Under the pieces are notes generated by a model that was not told where the DNA came from, did not search any database, and was given only the letters and a program-made list of their open reading frames with translations. A program made the translations under genes and the position numbers. Below, piece after piece: positions 8,932-16,571 of a stretch of 64,000 nucleotides of DNA. Origin of the DNA: a virus. The stretch's first letter is position 1. Every line of letters starts with the position of its first letter. Location: the IMG/VR virus record IMGVR_UViG_3300035703_000088, positions 1-64,000 of that record; one strand, 5' to 3'.

Positions 8932-10206
8932 ATGGCAAAGATCAGTGACCTCCGTATCGGAGGCGAGTACGAAGTGACCGCCAAGAAGGCCAAGGCCGTC
9001 AATGCACGCTTGCTGGACGGCACGCCCGTGAGCATCCCCGTTGGAGAGCGGGTGGTCGTGAAGACCACCACCGTTGAGGCTGACGGCACGCAGTTCGCTC
9101 GGTGCATCAAGGCTGAGCGCATCTCGGGCGAGTTCGTGTACCTCCTGCCCAAGTTGTTGTCGGACGGCACCATCGTGACCCCGAGCGTCGTGGTCCCCGC
9201 CACTATCACGCAAAGCGCCCCGATTGCTCCGGTTGAAGTGAAGCCCATCGTGGATGCGATGGATGTCCGGTTGGACCCCTACCGCCCCAACCCCGAGTTG
9301 GTGAAGCAGTATGTGTCCCGCAAGTTGTTCGGCTCCATCAAGGACACCGACCTCCTGCTCCACTACTGGCGTGACCGTAACTCTGATGGTTACTCCAGCA
9401 ACGTCCTGCTGGTCGGTGACACGCAGGCTGGCAAGACTCTGCTCGTGCAGGTCCTCGCCATCCTCGTCGCCAAGGAACTCGGGTACCCGAAGCCCTTGCC
9501 GGTGTTCACCCTCAGCGGTTCGGCTGGCGTGTCCGACCTTGACCTCTTCGGTCAGTCGGTGGCGCACATCGGACCCGATGGCGTGGAGCGCCTCGTGTTC
9601 CTCAACGGCATCGTGGAACTCGCCAGCAAGGTGGCGTGCATCCTGTACTTGGATGAGATCAACATGATGCCCGAGCGGGTTACTTCAACCCTCCACCCCG
9701 TGGCTGACGACCGACGCTCGTTCGTCAACCGTCAGCGTGCGGTGGATGCCGAGGGCGAGTACCTCATGGCGCAGACCAAGATGCACAAGGACTGCTGGGT
9801 GATTGGCACGATGAACCCCCCGGGTTACCGTGGCACCTCGCCCCTGAACGAGGCGTTTGCGAACCGCTTCACGAAGCGTATCCCGTGGGGTTACGACCGT
9901 GATGTGGAGACCAAGTTGCTGGGTTCACCGGCCCTCGTCCTGCTGGGCGAGTCGCTTCGTGAGGCTCGCCGTCTTGGCTCGCTCACCACGCCGGTCGGCA
10001 CGAAGTTGCTGATGGACCTGAAGCGTGACGTTGACACCCTCGGTGTGGACGTTGCCCTCGGTGTCTTCAGCGGGTTCTTTGACGACCGTGAGCGCACCAA
10101 GGTGGAAGCCATCCTCATGGACAAGTCCATCAAGACGTTCCTCGCTGAAGAGCGAGAGGGCACGGCTCCTCAGCCTGAACAGCAGGAGTCCCCAGTTCCT
10201 CAGTGA
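8932..10206 (+). CDS. MoxR/CobS-type AAA+ ATPase
   Basis: This 424-residue protein has Walker A GDTQAGKT (about 162-169), Walker B ILYLDEIN (about 237-244), a sensor segment IGTMNPPGYRGTSPL (about 291-305) and an arginine-finger-like NRFTKRI. The order and wording fit the MoxR/CobS branch of AAA+ proteins, which pair with VWA/CobT proteins to remodel targets or drive metal insertion. The N-terminal 110 residues are a Lys/Val-rich beta domain of unknown role. A 150-base gap with a hairpin, box copy 7, a CAACC leader and AAAGAGAACCACC separates it from its presumed partner. Confidence 0.9.
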   Translation: MAKISDLRIGGEYEVTAKKAKAVNARLLDGTPVSIPVGERVVVKTTTVEADGTQFARCIKAERISGEFVYLLPKLLSDGTIVTPSVVVPATITQSAPIAPVEVKPIVDAMDVRLDPYRPNPELVKQYVSRKLFGSIKDTDLLLHYWRDRNSDGYSSNVLLVGDTQAGKTLLVQVLAILVAKELGYPKPLPVFTLSGSAGVSDLDLFGQSVAHIGPDGVERLVFLNGIVELASKVACILYLDEINMMPERVTSTLHPVADDRRSFVNRQRAVDAEGEYLMAQTKMHKDCWVIGTMNPPGYRGTSPLNEAFANRFTKRIPWGYDRDVETKLLGSPALVLLGESLREARRLGSLTTPVGTKLLMDLKRDVDTLGVDVALGVFSGFFDDRERTKVEAILMDKSIKTFLAEEREGTAPQPEQQESPVPQ

Positions 10207-10236
10207 GTGGTTGTCGGAAGACACTCACTGAGTACC

Positions 10237-10275
10237 GCCTCCCCACCGGATTCCCCCCTATGCCGGTGGGGAGGC
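10237..10275 (+). terminator. GC-rich hairpin without the 17-mer box
   Basis: GCCTCCCCACCGG (10237-10249) pairs perfectly with CCGGTGGGGAGGC (10263-10275) around a 13-nt loop, downstream of the ATPase stop codon. No U-tract and no 17-mer box accompany it, so hairpins and boxes can occur independently. Confidence 0.65.
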
Positions 10276-10307
10276 ACCCCCATTCAAACCACAACAAGGA
10301 GAAGAAG

Positions 10308-10802
10308 ATGAACATCTTCAAGAGGGTGGAAGTGGCGCACAAGATCGTCGCCCTCCACAACGAAGGAAAGCCCCGAGCCGAGATCAAGCAGGCGCTGGGT
10401 GTCAGTGACAACCAAATCGTGTATGTGCTGAAGCACGCTCGTGAGGCAGGCATCCATGTGGAGCGCCGGTCGTCAGGTCGCCCCAGTGACCCGAAGATCG
10501 TCGCACGCCGTGAGGAAGTCGCACGCCGTTACAAGGCGGGTGAGTCCGGTCCCAGCATCGCTCGGGGCATGGGTATCCAAGTGGAGACCGTGTACGCAAG
10601 CCTGCGTGCCCTCGGTATTGAGCGCCGTAAGCCGGTCACCGATCTGCGTAATGAGACGATTGTCCTGCGGTACACAGTCGGTGAATCCGGAGTCACAATC
10701 GCCAAGCAGTTGGGGGTCACCCCCAAGGTTGTGTACGACACGCTCCACCGTGCCGGTATCACCGTTCGCCCCCGTGGCGCACGACGCAAATCAGGAAAGT
10801 GA
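10308..10802 (+). CDS. Three-repeat helix-turn-helix DNA-binding protein, 164 aa
   Basis: Three successive segments read as helix-turn-helix units: RAEIKQALGVSDNQIVYVLK, GPSIARGMGIQVETVYASLR and GVTIAKQLGVTPKVVYDTLH. Each is followed by a short aromatic- or Ala-containing helix and a basic linker. They resemble resolvase-like or Trp-repressor-like HTH modules. The tail is Arg/Lys-rich. The ATG at 10308 follows CAACAAGGAGAAGAAG. A multi-HTH protein encoded among repeated palindromes is one candidate binder of the 17-mer box; that link is untested inference. Confidence 0.78.
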   Translation: MNIFKRVEVAHKIVALHNEGKPRAEIKQALGVSDNQIVYVLKHAREAGIHVERRSSGRPSDPKIVARREEVARRYKAGESGPSIARGMGIQVETVYASLRALGIERRKPVTDLRNETIVLRYTVGESGVTIAKQLGVTPKVVYDTLHRAGITVRPRGARRKSGK

Positions 10803-10813
10803 GGAGAAACAAC

Positions 10814-11629
10814 ATGAAATCAACCATCAAAACCATCACACCAGCAAACGCTGAGTCACTGTTGAAGAAGAACAAGAACAACCGCACCGTTCGCCCACGG
10901 CGAGTAGACCAATACGCAAAGCAGATCGTCAGCGGTCAATGGCAGGTGACTGGAGAGGCGATCAAGATCGCCCTTGACGGGTCATTGCTTGACGGTCAGC
11001 ACCGATTGCTCGCCGTGATCAAGGCTGGAATCCCCACCGAGTTCTTGGTGGTGGAGGGTCTTGACCCGAACGTCTTCAAGGTGTTGGACTCGGGCCTCAT
11101 GCGTAGCGCTGGTGATGCACTCTCCAGCGTGGGCTTCACCTCCAGCAAGGAGACTGCGTCCATTGCTCGTCTCAGCATTGCTCATCAGTCGGGCATCTCG
11201 CCTCGCAACACCGAACTGATGTCGTTGATCACCCGTTCAGACATCTACGAGTTCTGCGTCAACAACCGTGACCTCATCACGGATGCTGTCCGAGAGTCGG
11301 GCCACATTTGGAAGAACGTGGCTGGGTCTCGCTCGGCGTGGGGAACCTTGTACATCGTGGCGACCATCAAGCATCAGGACAACGGCACCTACATTCAGGA
11401 CTTCCTGAACTCGGTGGCGCAGGGTGCAAACCTGAGCGATGGAGACCCCCGACTGGCGCTCCGCAACTGGCTTGCCCGTCACCCCAAGGCACAGGAGCCT
11501 GTGACGAGCACCGAGCATCTCGGTACCTACATCACGGCGTACCGGAACTTTGCGACTGGGGTTCCGACGCATCGTCTCCGCACCTACCGTGCTGGTGGCG
11601 CTCTGCCCGAAATCCCCGAGCGCTGGTAA
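10814..11629 (+). CDS. ParB/Srx-fold nuclease-like protein, 271 aa
   Basis: The N-terminal 70 residues contain the ParB-like signature LDGQHRLLAV (60-69) after a VRPRRVDQYAKQI segment. Related phage proteins of this size are usually annotated as ParB-like nuclease-domain proteins. The remaining 200 residues are helical, with no second recognisable domain. The ATG at 10814 follows GAGGAGAAACAAC, 11 bases after the HTH gene, so the two are probably cotranscribed. ParB-fold proteins may bind or cleave DNA or hydrolyse CTP/ATP; which applies is unknown. Confidence 0.78.
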   Translation: MKSTIKTITPANAESLLKKNKNNRTVRPRRVDQYAKQIVSGQWQVTGEAIKIALDGSLLDGQHRLLAVIKAGIPTEFLVVEGLDPNVFKVLDSGLMRSAGDALSSVGFTSSKETASIARLSIAHQSGISPRNTELMSLITRSDIYEFCVNNRDLITDAVRESGHIWKNVAGSRSAWGTLYIVATIKHQDNGTYIQDFLNSVAQGANLSDGDPRLALRNWLARHPKAQEPVTSTEHLGTYITAYRNFATGVPTHRLRTYRAGGALPEIPERW

Positions 11630-11648
11630 GCGTCCCACACACGCTGAG

Positions 11649-11679
11649 GAGGGAGTGTCCCGTAACGGGACACTCCCTC
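11649..11679 (+). repeat. Palindromic 17-mer box, copy 8 (GAGGGAG/CTCCCTC flanks)
   Basis: The core with TAA centre has flanks GAGGGAG and CTCCCTC that pair perfectly but differ from every other copy, another compensatory change. Here no CAACC tract follows; the next ATG is only 20 bases away behind CACCGAGAGAACC. Confidence 0.85.
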
Positions 11680-11699
11680 TGACCGCCACCGAGAGAACC

Positions 11700-11999
11700 A
11701 TGCACGAACTGATCTCCCACGATTCCCTATTCAAAGAAGCAATGCGCCTGCGCCACATCTGTGGCGTGCTGTACACGGGGCTAATGAACAGTCCCTGTAC
11801 CTGCGACTCCGTCTGTGACGACCCTGATTGTGCAGAATGCGCCCCATACGCTCGGGGCGAAGCATTCTGCCAACGATGCCTGTCCATGAGTATCTATGAG
11901 TCATGGATGGGTGATTATTACCTAGATGTAATCCATCCCATGGACTCCCATGGGGCGTACACCCCCGCCAAACCACCAGTAGAACAGGAACCCGAATGA
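11700..11999 (+). CDS. Cys-rich hypothetical protein, 99 aa
   Basis: Cysteines are dense between residues 21 and 64 (CTCDSVC, CDDPDCAEC, FCQRC), suggesting one or two zinc sites. The C-terminus is Pro/Glu-rich. I do not recognise the family. The ATG follows GAGAGAACC. Its stop codon overlaps the next start as ATGA. Confidence 0.65.
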   Translation: MHELISHDSLFKEAMRLRHICGVLYTGLMNSPCTCDSVCDDPDCAECAPYARGEAFCQRCLSMSIYESWMGDYYLDVIHPMDSHGAYTPAKPPVEQEPE

Positions 12000-12406
12000 C
12001 CATCAAAGCCTCACAGTACGGCCTCCATCCCGACGACGACCTGACCGACCCCGAGAAGCAGGCTGACCTGTACCGATACTGGGAAGCCCTCAAGATGCAG
12101 ATCATCCAACACATGACAGAGCACAACGAGGTCATCCCGTTCAGCACCGTGTGGCTCACCCTCGCCCGTGACTTCCCGACCTACCCCGTTGAGGAAATCC
12201 AAGATGCCTGCTACGCCGGTATGGACTTGGTCCTCGGGGTAGACGACGAAGACGAGGACTGGGAAGAAGTCCCCGAACACGAACTCAGCGAGGCCGACAA
12301 AGCCGTCCGTGACGACTTCCTGAACTTCATCCAAGCGGTGATCAAGAAGAAGCGTGAAGAGGAAGAACTGTTCTACTCGCTCTTGGATGACCCCAATGGA
12401 CGGTGA
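11996..12406 (+). CDS. Acidic hypothetical protein, 136 aa
   Basis: This helical, strongly acidic protein has an EDEDWEEVPEHELSEADKA stretch near residues 83-101 and a basic KKKREEEEL patch near the C-terminus. It has no cysteine motif or signal peptide, and I do not recognise it. It is coupled by ATGA to the preceding gene and overlaps the next candidate gene by 11 bases. Confidence 0.65.
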   Translation: MTIKASQYGLHPDDDLTDPEKQADLYRYWEALKMQIIQHMTEHNEVIPFSTVWLTLARDFPTYPVEEIQDACYAGMDLVLGVDDEDEDWEEVPEHELSEADKAVRDDFLNFIQAVIKKKREEEELFYSLLDDPNGR

Positions 12407-12638
12407 CTCCCACAACCTCCGAGTCGTACTGGAGTTGAGCGTTCCTGACGGGGTGTACTTCCCTGTCAGGAGCGTCGCCTCCTGCGACTCTGATCATTTC
12501 AACCCCGACGACACCTCAGAAATAATGCGGAATCTAACCCGATTCTTATCCCACTCCCTGACCGGAGTTGGCATAGAGTTAGTAGGCAGTATCTGCACAA
12601 AGTCCCAACAAACCCACAACACAGAAAGCAACCCATGA
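12396..12638 (+). CDS. Small hypothetical protein, 80 aa
   Basis: The reading starts MDGDSHNLRVVLELSVPDG and contains a regular strand/helix pattern, ending in a hydrophilic tail. It starts 11 bases inside the preceding gene and ends in an ATGA overlap with the next, which supports its being real. The ribosome-binding site is weak (TTGGATGA), and G+C is lower than in its neighbours. The function is unknown. Confidence 0.5.
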   Translation: MDGDSHNLRVVLELSVPDGVYFPVRSVASCDSDHFNPDDTSEIMRNLTRFLSHSLTGVGIELVGSICTKSQQTHNTESNP

Positions 12639-13000
12639 ACACCACAACCCTCAAGAAGACCGCCGAGAAATACATAGACCTTGTGTCCCAAGCCAAGGTC
12701 CTCTCCGAAGCCATCAAGGCGCTGGAAGAGGTCCTGAAGAACGAGGTCGCTGAAGGCACCGAGATCGTCATCAACGGCGTGGCTCTCAAGCACATCGCCC
12801 AAGACCGGCGCTCGTTCAACGCCATCGTCCTCAAGGACTTGGTGTCCCCATCCATCTTCAAGAAACTGACCGAGGTCAGCGTGAAGGCATCCGCAGTGGA
12901 CAGCGCCATTGAACTGGGCCACGTTGATGCTGACAGCCTCGCCCCAGCGACTGAAGTGAAGCATTCCTCCTACCTGAAAGTTGTGGTGAAGAAGTCATGA
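12635..13000 (+). CDS. Coiled-coil hypothetical protein, 121 aa
   Basis: The first 45 residues form a probable helical hairpin or coiled coil (EKYIDLVSQAKVLSEAIKAL). A compact domain with VINGVALKHI and a terminal SSYLKVVVKKS follows. The layout (helix, Gly-containing beta hairpin, terminal strand) resembles the 144-residue product at 33460-33894, but I cannot show homology by eye. It is coupled by ATGA on both sides. Confidence 0.65.
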   Translation: MNTTTLKKTAEKYIDLVSQAKVLSEAIKALEEVLKNEVAEGTEIVINGVALKHIAQDRRSFNAIVLKDLVSPSIFKKLTEVSVKASAVDSAIELGHVDADSLAPATEVKHSSYLKVVVKKS

Positions 13001-13389
13001 AGACCAAACTGATCATCGGCCTCGGGGCCCTCGCACTGACCGCCTGTGGCGGTACCAAGACCGTGTACGTTGAGCGCACCGACGCTCCTGCAAAGACCAC
13101 GGACGCTCCGATTGCGACTCCTGCCCCGACTCAGGCTCCGTGGACAGAAGAAGACGAGTTCATTTACGACATTGAGAGCAACTACTCAGGAACAATCTAT
13201 GTCGGTCGCTACGAGATGATTGAGACTGGCAGGATTGTCTGCGACTCCCTTCTTGACGGGATGACAGGGCAAGAAGTGGTTTGGGCCATTGAGAGCGCTG
13301 GTGGAGACCTTGAGTTTGTTCAGTTGGTGGCTTTGTCCGCAGTAGCAAACTTCTGCCCCAGTCAAATCTACAAGTTTGACGGGTTGTGA
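12997..13389 (+). CDS. DUF732-like lipoprotein A, 130 aa
   Basis: The N-terminus MKTKLIIGLGALALTACGG is a lipoprotein signal with lipobox LTAC (Cys17). A Thr/Ala/Pro linker follows, then a domain with one Cys near 78 and a terminal NFCPSQ. That pattern (Cys, Gly/Val-rich helix, then CP near the end) matches DUF732, found mainly in actinobacterial exported proteins. It should sit on the outer face of the host membrane. It is coupled by ATGA upstream and overlaps a second lipoprotein of the same layout. Superinfection control or envelope adaptation is inference. Confidence 0.75.
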   Translation: MKTKLIIGLGALALTACGGTKTVYVERTDAPAKTTDAPIATPAPTQAPWTEEDEFIYDIESNYSGTIYVGRYEMIETGRIVCDSLLDGMTGQEVVWAIESAGGDLEFVQLVALSAVANFCPSQIYKFDGL

Positions 13390-13784
13390 TGAGAAGGCTC
13401 ATCCCGATTCTGTTCGTGGCGGTGGGTTGCTCGGTGTCACAGCCGAGCAACACCACCACACTGGCACCGTTGGTGACCACAACAACCACGACCACAACTC
13501 CCCAGGTCAAAGAACCGTTGTCATCCGCCGATCCAAACATGGCGTTCCTACTCAGCCTTACCCAGTCTTTCGGTAACTTTGATGGTTACTACAGCCCCAT
13601 TGAGGCGTTGTTACAGGGTCAGCAGTATTGCCTAGCGGCTCGTGGTGGCATGACGCGCTTCACCATCACGGATTCCATCAACGAAGGCGCAGAAACCACT
13701 GAGGAGATTCGCCTTGAACTAAACATTGTTACCTCGGCACTTACTTACTTGTGCCCCGATCAGGAGTACCGCATCAACCCATGA
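13389..13784 (+). CDS. DUF732-like lipoprotein B, 131 aa
   Basis: MRRLIPILFVAVGCS is a short lipoprotein signal with lipobox VAVGC. A Thr-rich linker (TTTLAPLVTTTTTTTT) leads to a domain with one Cys (QQYCLA) and a terminal TYLCPDQ, the same layout as the preceding lipoprotein, so they are probably tandem paralogues. An adjacent GTG at 13386 could also initiate. The start overlaps the previous stop codon by one base, and the stop overlaps the next start as ATGA. Confidence 0.72.
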   Translation: MRRLIPILFVAVGCSVSQPSNTTTLAPLVTTTTTTTTPQVKEPLSSADPNMAFLLSLTQSFGNFDGYYSPIEALLQGQQYCLAARGGMTRFTITDSINEGAETTEEIRLELNIVTSALTYLCPDQEYRINP

Positions 13785-14080
13785 GCACCAAGTTCATTCC
13801 CAACTACATGATTCGCCCTGTGGCAGGGTCTGATCAAGTCAACCTACGCATTATCAACCCATCCGACCCCAATGACTACATCTCCCTCCTCAAGGACGGT
13901 GTGGAGGGGGCGTGCTACGAGGTCATTGAGGCGCACAACTCCCAAATCGGAGACCCCAACTTCTTCTACGAATGGAACGATGCTGTGGTCTTCTACGAGG
14001 AAGATGAGTTGTCCCAGTACGACGCCGACGAAGATGACTTTGACTGGGACAGCGATGACGACGACGAGAACTATTTCTAA
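13781..14080 (+). CDS. Hypothetical protein with acidic tail, 99 aa
   Basis: The N-terminal 65 residues look globular (MSTKFIPNYMIRPVAGSDQ). The last 25 are almost entirely Asp/Glu with aromatic residues (DADEDDFDWDSDDDDENYF). Such acidic tails occur in DNA-mimic or single-strand-binding accessory proteins, but no family is recognisable. It starts in an ATGA overlap with lipoprotein B, although it has no signal peptide. Confidence 0.62.
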   Translation: MSTKFIPNYMIRPVAGSDQVNLRIINPSDPNDYISLLKDGVEGACYEVIEAHNSQIGDPNFFYEWNDAVVFYEEDELSQYDADEDDFDWDSDDDDENYF

Positions 14081-14095
14081 CCACAAGGGGGAACC

Positions 14096-14512
14096 ATGCA
14101 AACATTCATTCCATACGGCGACGACTTCCGAGCCAACGCCATGGTGCTGGACCGCCAGCGCCTCGGCAAACAACGTGTAGAGGGCCTTCAGATTCTCAAC
14201 ACTCTGACGGGCCGTAGCAAGGGCTGGCGCAGTCACCCTGCCGTCAAGATGTGGGCTGGATACGCCGATGTGTTGGCCCAGTACACCATCGCCATGTGCG
14301 ACCACTGGGTCAGCCTCGGATACAAAGACACCGTGGCTGACAAGGTCAGGGCGCTCGGTCTCAGGACGATGACGGACGGCGTACCGGAGTTCCTGTACGA
14401 CGACGAGGTCATCGCCTCCCACCGCTCCAACCTGATTCGGAAACTCCCCGAGCACTACGGGGTCGTGTGGCCCGATGTGTCGCCCGATCTCCCGTACAAG
14501 TGGGTAGTGTGA
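14096..14512 (+). CDS. MSMEG_6728-type protein, 138 aa
   Basis: The N-terminus MQTFIPYGDDFRANAMVLDR, then RQRLGKQRVEGLQILNTLTG, closely follows the conserved opening of the MSMEG_6728 family of actinobacteria; some relatives are annotated as pyrimidine-dimer glycosylase-like. Later landmarks are SHPAVKMWAGYADVLAQY and CDHWVSLGY. The length is normal for the family. The ATG follows CCACAAGGGGGAACC. The family has no firmly known activity to my knowledge, so DNA repair is only a suggestion. It supports an actinobacterial host. Confidence 0.8.
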   Translation: MQTFIPYGDDFRANAMVLDRQRLGKQRVEGLQILNTLTGRSKGWRSHPAVKMWAGYADVLAQYTIAMCDHWVSLGYKDTVADKVRALGLRTMTDGVPEFLYDDEVIASHRSNLIRKLPEHYGVVWPDVSPDLPYKWVV

Positions 14513-14517
14513 TCGCC

Positions 14518-14799
14518 ATGGAGTACGAGAAGGAATCAGAAGACCCCTCGTTGCGTAACCTCCTGAACTGGGTGGCAAAGCAAGAGGGGGGCTTCGCCCT
14601 GAAAGCAGAACAGAACCAATACAGCAAGCCTCTGTTCCCCAAACACACCAAGAACCCGCACTTCCAACAACAGTTGTTTGAAACACCTAAGCCGTCCAAC
14701 CGGCTCAGCGTTACCACTCACACCTGCGTTTGGTGTGGGGAAGAGTTGGAGTCGGAAGACCTACTGGAGATGCACGAAGATGGGCACTTTGATGACTGA
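14518..14799 (+). CDS. Small protein with C2H2-like finger, 93 aa
   Basis: The C-terminus has CVWCGEELESEDLLEMHEDGH, a CxxC followed by HxxxxH spacing like a C2H2 zinc finger. The N-terminal part is basic and helical (PSLRNLLNWVAKQEGGFAL). The ATG at 14518 lies 5 bases after the previous stop codon with no strong ribosome-binding site, so translation is probably coupled. Confidence 0.62.
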   Translation: MEYEKESEDPSLRNLLNWVAKQEGGFALKAEQNQYSKPLFPKHTKNPHFQQQLFETPKPSNRLSVTTHTCVWCGEELESEDLLEMHEDGHFDD

Positions 14800-14974
14800 C
14801 CACGACCACATGAGACAGGCGTACATGGAGGCTCTTACCCTTGGCCTTACTCAGGCTGAGGAAGACCTCAACGCCCTCGTCGTACTCGCCTACGACTTGG
14901 TGAACACCAACAGCCTCAACGAGGATGACCGGCAGTACTTGCTCGCCATACTGACGGCGTGTGAGTCACTCTGA
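14792..14974 (+). CDS. Small helical acidic protein, 60 aa
   Basis: This unrecognised, all-helical sequence starts MTDHDHMRQAYMEALTLG. The ATG at 14792 overlaps the end of the preceding gene by 8 bases. It is the last gene of the + strand block and is followed by a strong bidirectional terminator. Confidence 0.6.
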   Translation: MTDHDHMRQAYMEALTLGLTQAEEDLNALVVLAYDLVNTNSLNEDDRQYLLAILTACESL

Positions 14975-14981
14975 GAAACAG

Positions 14982-15035
14982 AAAGACCCCCCTCTCGTAA
15001 CCAACACGGTTGCGGGAGGGGGGTCTTTTTTTTTT
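14982..15035. terminator. Bidirectional intrinsic terminator between convergent blocks
   Basis: AAAGACCCCCCTC (14982-14994) pairs perfectly with GAGGGGGGTCTTT (15016-15028), and an inner near-match (CGTAACC with GGTTGCG) tightens the loop. The T-run extends to 15035 on the + strand. On the opposite strand an A-run/T-run arrangement lets it also end the leftward WhiB transcript. It is the only canonical U-tract terminator seen on the left side of the window. Confidence 0.9.
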
Positions 15036-15036
15036 G

Positions 15037-15438
15037 TTATCTGCCCTCGGACAGCATCTCGTGTACTTCGTCTTCGCTCTTGATCAGCAACCGTGACACC
15101 TCTCGTACTGGGTCCTCGTGCTTCAGCCTGCGAAGGTCTTTGACCAGTTGCGTTGCCGTGATGTCCCGTGAAAGTTTCCCAGCATCAATCTGCTGGCGCT
15201 CCTCCTTGGAGAAGCCACCGAAGAAGCCATGCTGGATGTGGTTTGACAGGGCGAAGTCCAAGCAGTTGTCACGAACCGGACACAGGGCGCACAGCAGGCG
15301 CTCTGCTGAGTATCCGGTGCTCCCTCGCTCCCGAAAGAACTTGTTGGGGTCAGAACCCTTGCATGAAGCCAACTCTCTCCACGATGAGTCTTTGTCCGGA
15401 ACGGCAAGCGATGGTAGGTCAATCAGCCCTACGAGCAT
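15037..15438 (-). CDS. WhiB-family Fe-S transcription regulator, 133 aa
   Basis: Four cysteines (C26, C50, C53, C59; ASCKGSD then LCALCPVRDNC) match the [4Fe-4S] ligands of WhiB proteins. The turn GFFGGFSKEER (71-81) stands for the usual G(V/I)WGG loop, with Phe-Phe in place of Val-Trp. A basic C-terminal half (RDITATQLVKDLRRLK) could contact DNA. WhiB proteins bind the housekeeping sigma factor and are confined to actinobacteria and their phages. The start overlaps the glycosyltransferase stop codon, so the two are cotranscribed. It may redirect host transcription. Confidence 0.9.
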   Translation of the reverse strand: MLVGLIDLPSLAVPDKDSSWRELASCKGSDPNKFFRERGSTGYSAERLLCALCPVRDNCLDFALSNHIQHGFFGGFSKEERQQIDAGKLSRDITATQLVKDLRRLKHEDPVREVSRLLIKSEDEVHEMLSEGR

Positions 15439-16520
15439 TATGGTCTCCTGTATTGGTCAAACAGTTGCTGGTACGTCTGCACGCCGTGCTTGATGTCTCG
15501 GTGTTGCACTGCCTCGTAGCAGGCTTCCCCTTCTTCACGACGAGCATTGGGTGAGCGTAGCGCATTCAGGTGACGAATCCAATCCGTGGGGCGCTTGGCA
15601 ACACGACCAATACCGAGCGAGCGCTGGAGATCAATGTACGCATCTAGGTTCTGCGCCACGAACGGAATACCGCTAGCGCTGTACTCAAGGCCCTTGATGT
15701 CGGACTTCGCTCGGTTGAATGGGATGTTGTTCAACGGCACAACACCAACATCAAACTTGAGGTAAGACGGGTAAGTCAGGTGGTCAGTAAGCGGGAGCGT
15801 GGACACCTGATCATCACGGAGACCCACCAGCGATGCCACGCTATTCATGGACGGGTGCGCCCCAGTGTGGTGGAACTTGATGGAGCCTGCGTTCACCATG
15901 GGGCGAATAACGCCAGCGAGTGTCTCAAGGTCGTTGCTCCGGTGGCCCGTACTGCCTGCCCAGCCAACGAGGGGCACATCGGTGTCGGTGTGCTCGTGCT
16001 TGGTGAAGCGCTGGGTGTCCACATAGTTTGGAATAACCACAATCGGGCACTTGGTAACCCACGACTTAATGCGGTCAGCGAGGTACGGGGTGCTCACCGT
16101 GACGATGTCGGACTGAGCAAGGATGGCTCGGTAGTGGTTGATGTTGATCTCAGGGCTGTACTTGGGGTGCGTGTTGAGAAAGGCGTTGTTGCTTGCCGAC
16201 AGGCCCCAGTACCAGTCGTCTAGGTCGTTGATGATGACCTGTCCTGCTGAGCGGGAGATTTTCATGTTGATTGAGGCGCCCGAGTGCATCAGGCGTTGCA
16301 TCCACACCACATCAATGTCGTGAACGGCTTCGTCACCACTACGGATTTGGAATGACCCGTGCTTAGGGTCAAAGATAAGAGTTCCCGTGATGAACTCCAT
16401 GCCGGTGAGGTGGGGAAGGTACTGGGCGACACGGGCCCATCCCGAGCCTCCCCACTTCTCTAGCCCGTCCTCAACACGGTCAGGGTGAATCCAGTCTCCG
16501 GATGCTACTCCTACCTTCAT
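15438..16520 (-). CDS. Glycosyltransferase, GT4-like, 360 aa
   Basis: This has the overall GT-B pattern: an N-terminal Rossmann-like half (MKVGVASGDWIHPDRVEDGL, a Gly-rich GGSGWARVAQYL loop), a linker with VSTPYLADRIKSW, then a C-terminal half with VGWAGSTGHRSNDLETL and the donor-site segment KGLEYSASGIPFVAQ (about 287-301), where Glu and Gly-x-Pro match GT4 enzymes. It probably transfers a sugar to host wall polymer, virion protein or DNA; the acceptor cannot be read from sequence. AGGAGTTGTT precedes the ATG, and palindrome copy 9 lies just upstream. Confidence 0.82.
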   Translation of the reverse strand: MKVGVASGDWIHPDRVEDGLEKWGGSGWARVAQYLPHLTGMEFITGTLIFDPKHGSFQIRSGDEAVHDIDVVWMQRLMHSGASINMKISRSAGQVIINDLDDWYWGLSASNNAFLNTHPKYSPEININHYRAILAQSDIVTVSTPYLADRIKSWVTKCPIVVIPNYVDTQRFTKHEHTDTDVPLVGWAGSTGHRSNDLETLAGVIRPMVNAGSIKFHHTGAHPSMNSVASLVGLRDDQVSTLPLTDHLTYPSYLKFDVGVVPLNNIPFNRAKSDIKGLEYSASGIPFVAQNLDAYIDLQRSLGIGRVAKRPTDWIRHLNALRSPNARREEGEACYEAVQHRDIKHGVQTYQQLFDQYRRP

Positions 16521-16531
16521 AACAACTCCTC

Positions 16532-16562
16532 ATAGTGGTGTCCCGTTACGGGACACCACTAT
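16532..16562 (-). repeat. Palindromic 17-mer box, copy 9 (ATAGTGG/CCACTAT flanks)
   Basis: This is the same invariant 17-mer with A/T-containing flanks that still pair perfectly. It lies on the other side of the convergent terminator, between the lysozyme-like lipoprotein stop codon and the glycosyltransferase start on the leftward strand. It links this operon to the same control as the rightward block. Confidence 0.85.
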
Positions 16563-16571
16563 AGTACGGAG

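Noticed and set aside
12541-12600. Promoter with TAGAGT near 12570
   Set aside because: No -35 element at a workable distance and it lies inside a plausible gene; the similarity to TAGAGT before dps is probably chance.
15438-16520. Assigning a DNA-glucosylating role to the glycosyltransferase
   Set aside because: GT4-like folds act on many acceptors; no hydroxymethyl-pyrimidine synthesis genes are in the window, so the acceptor is left open.
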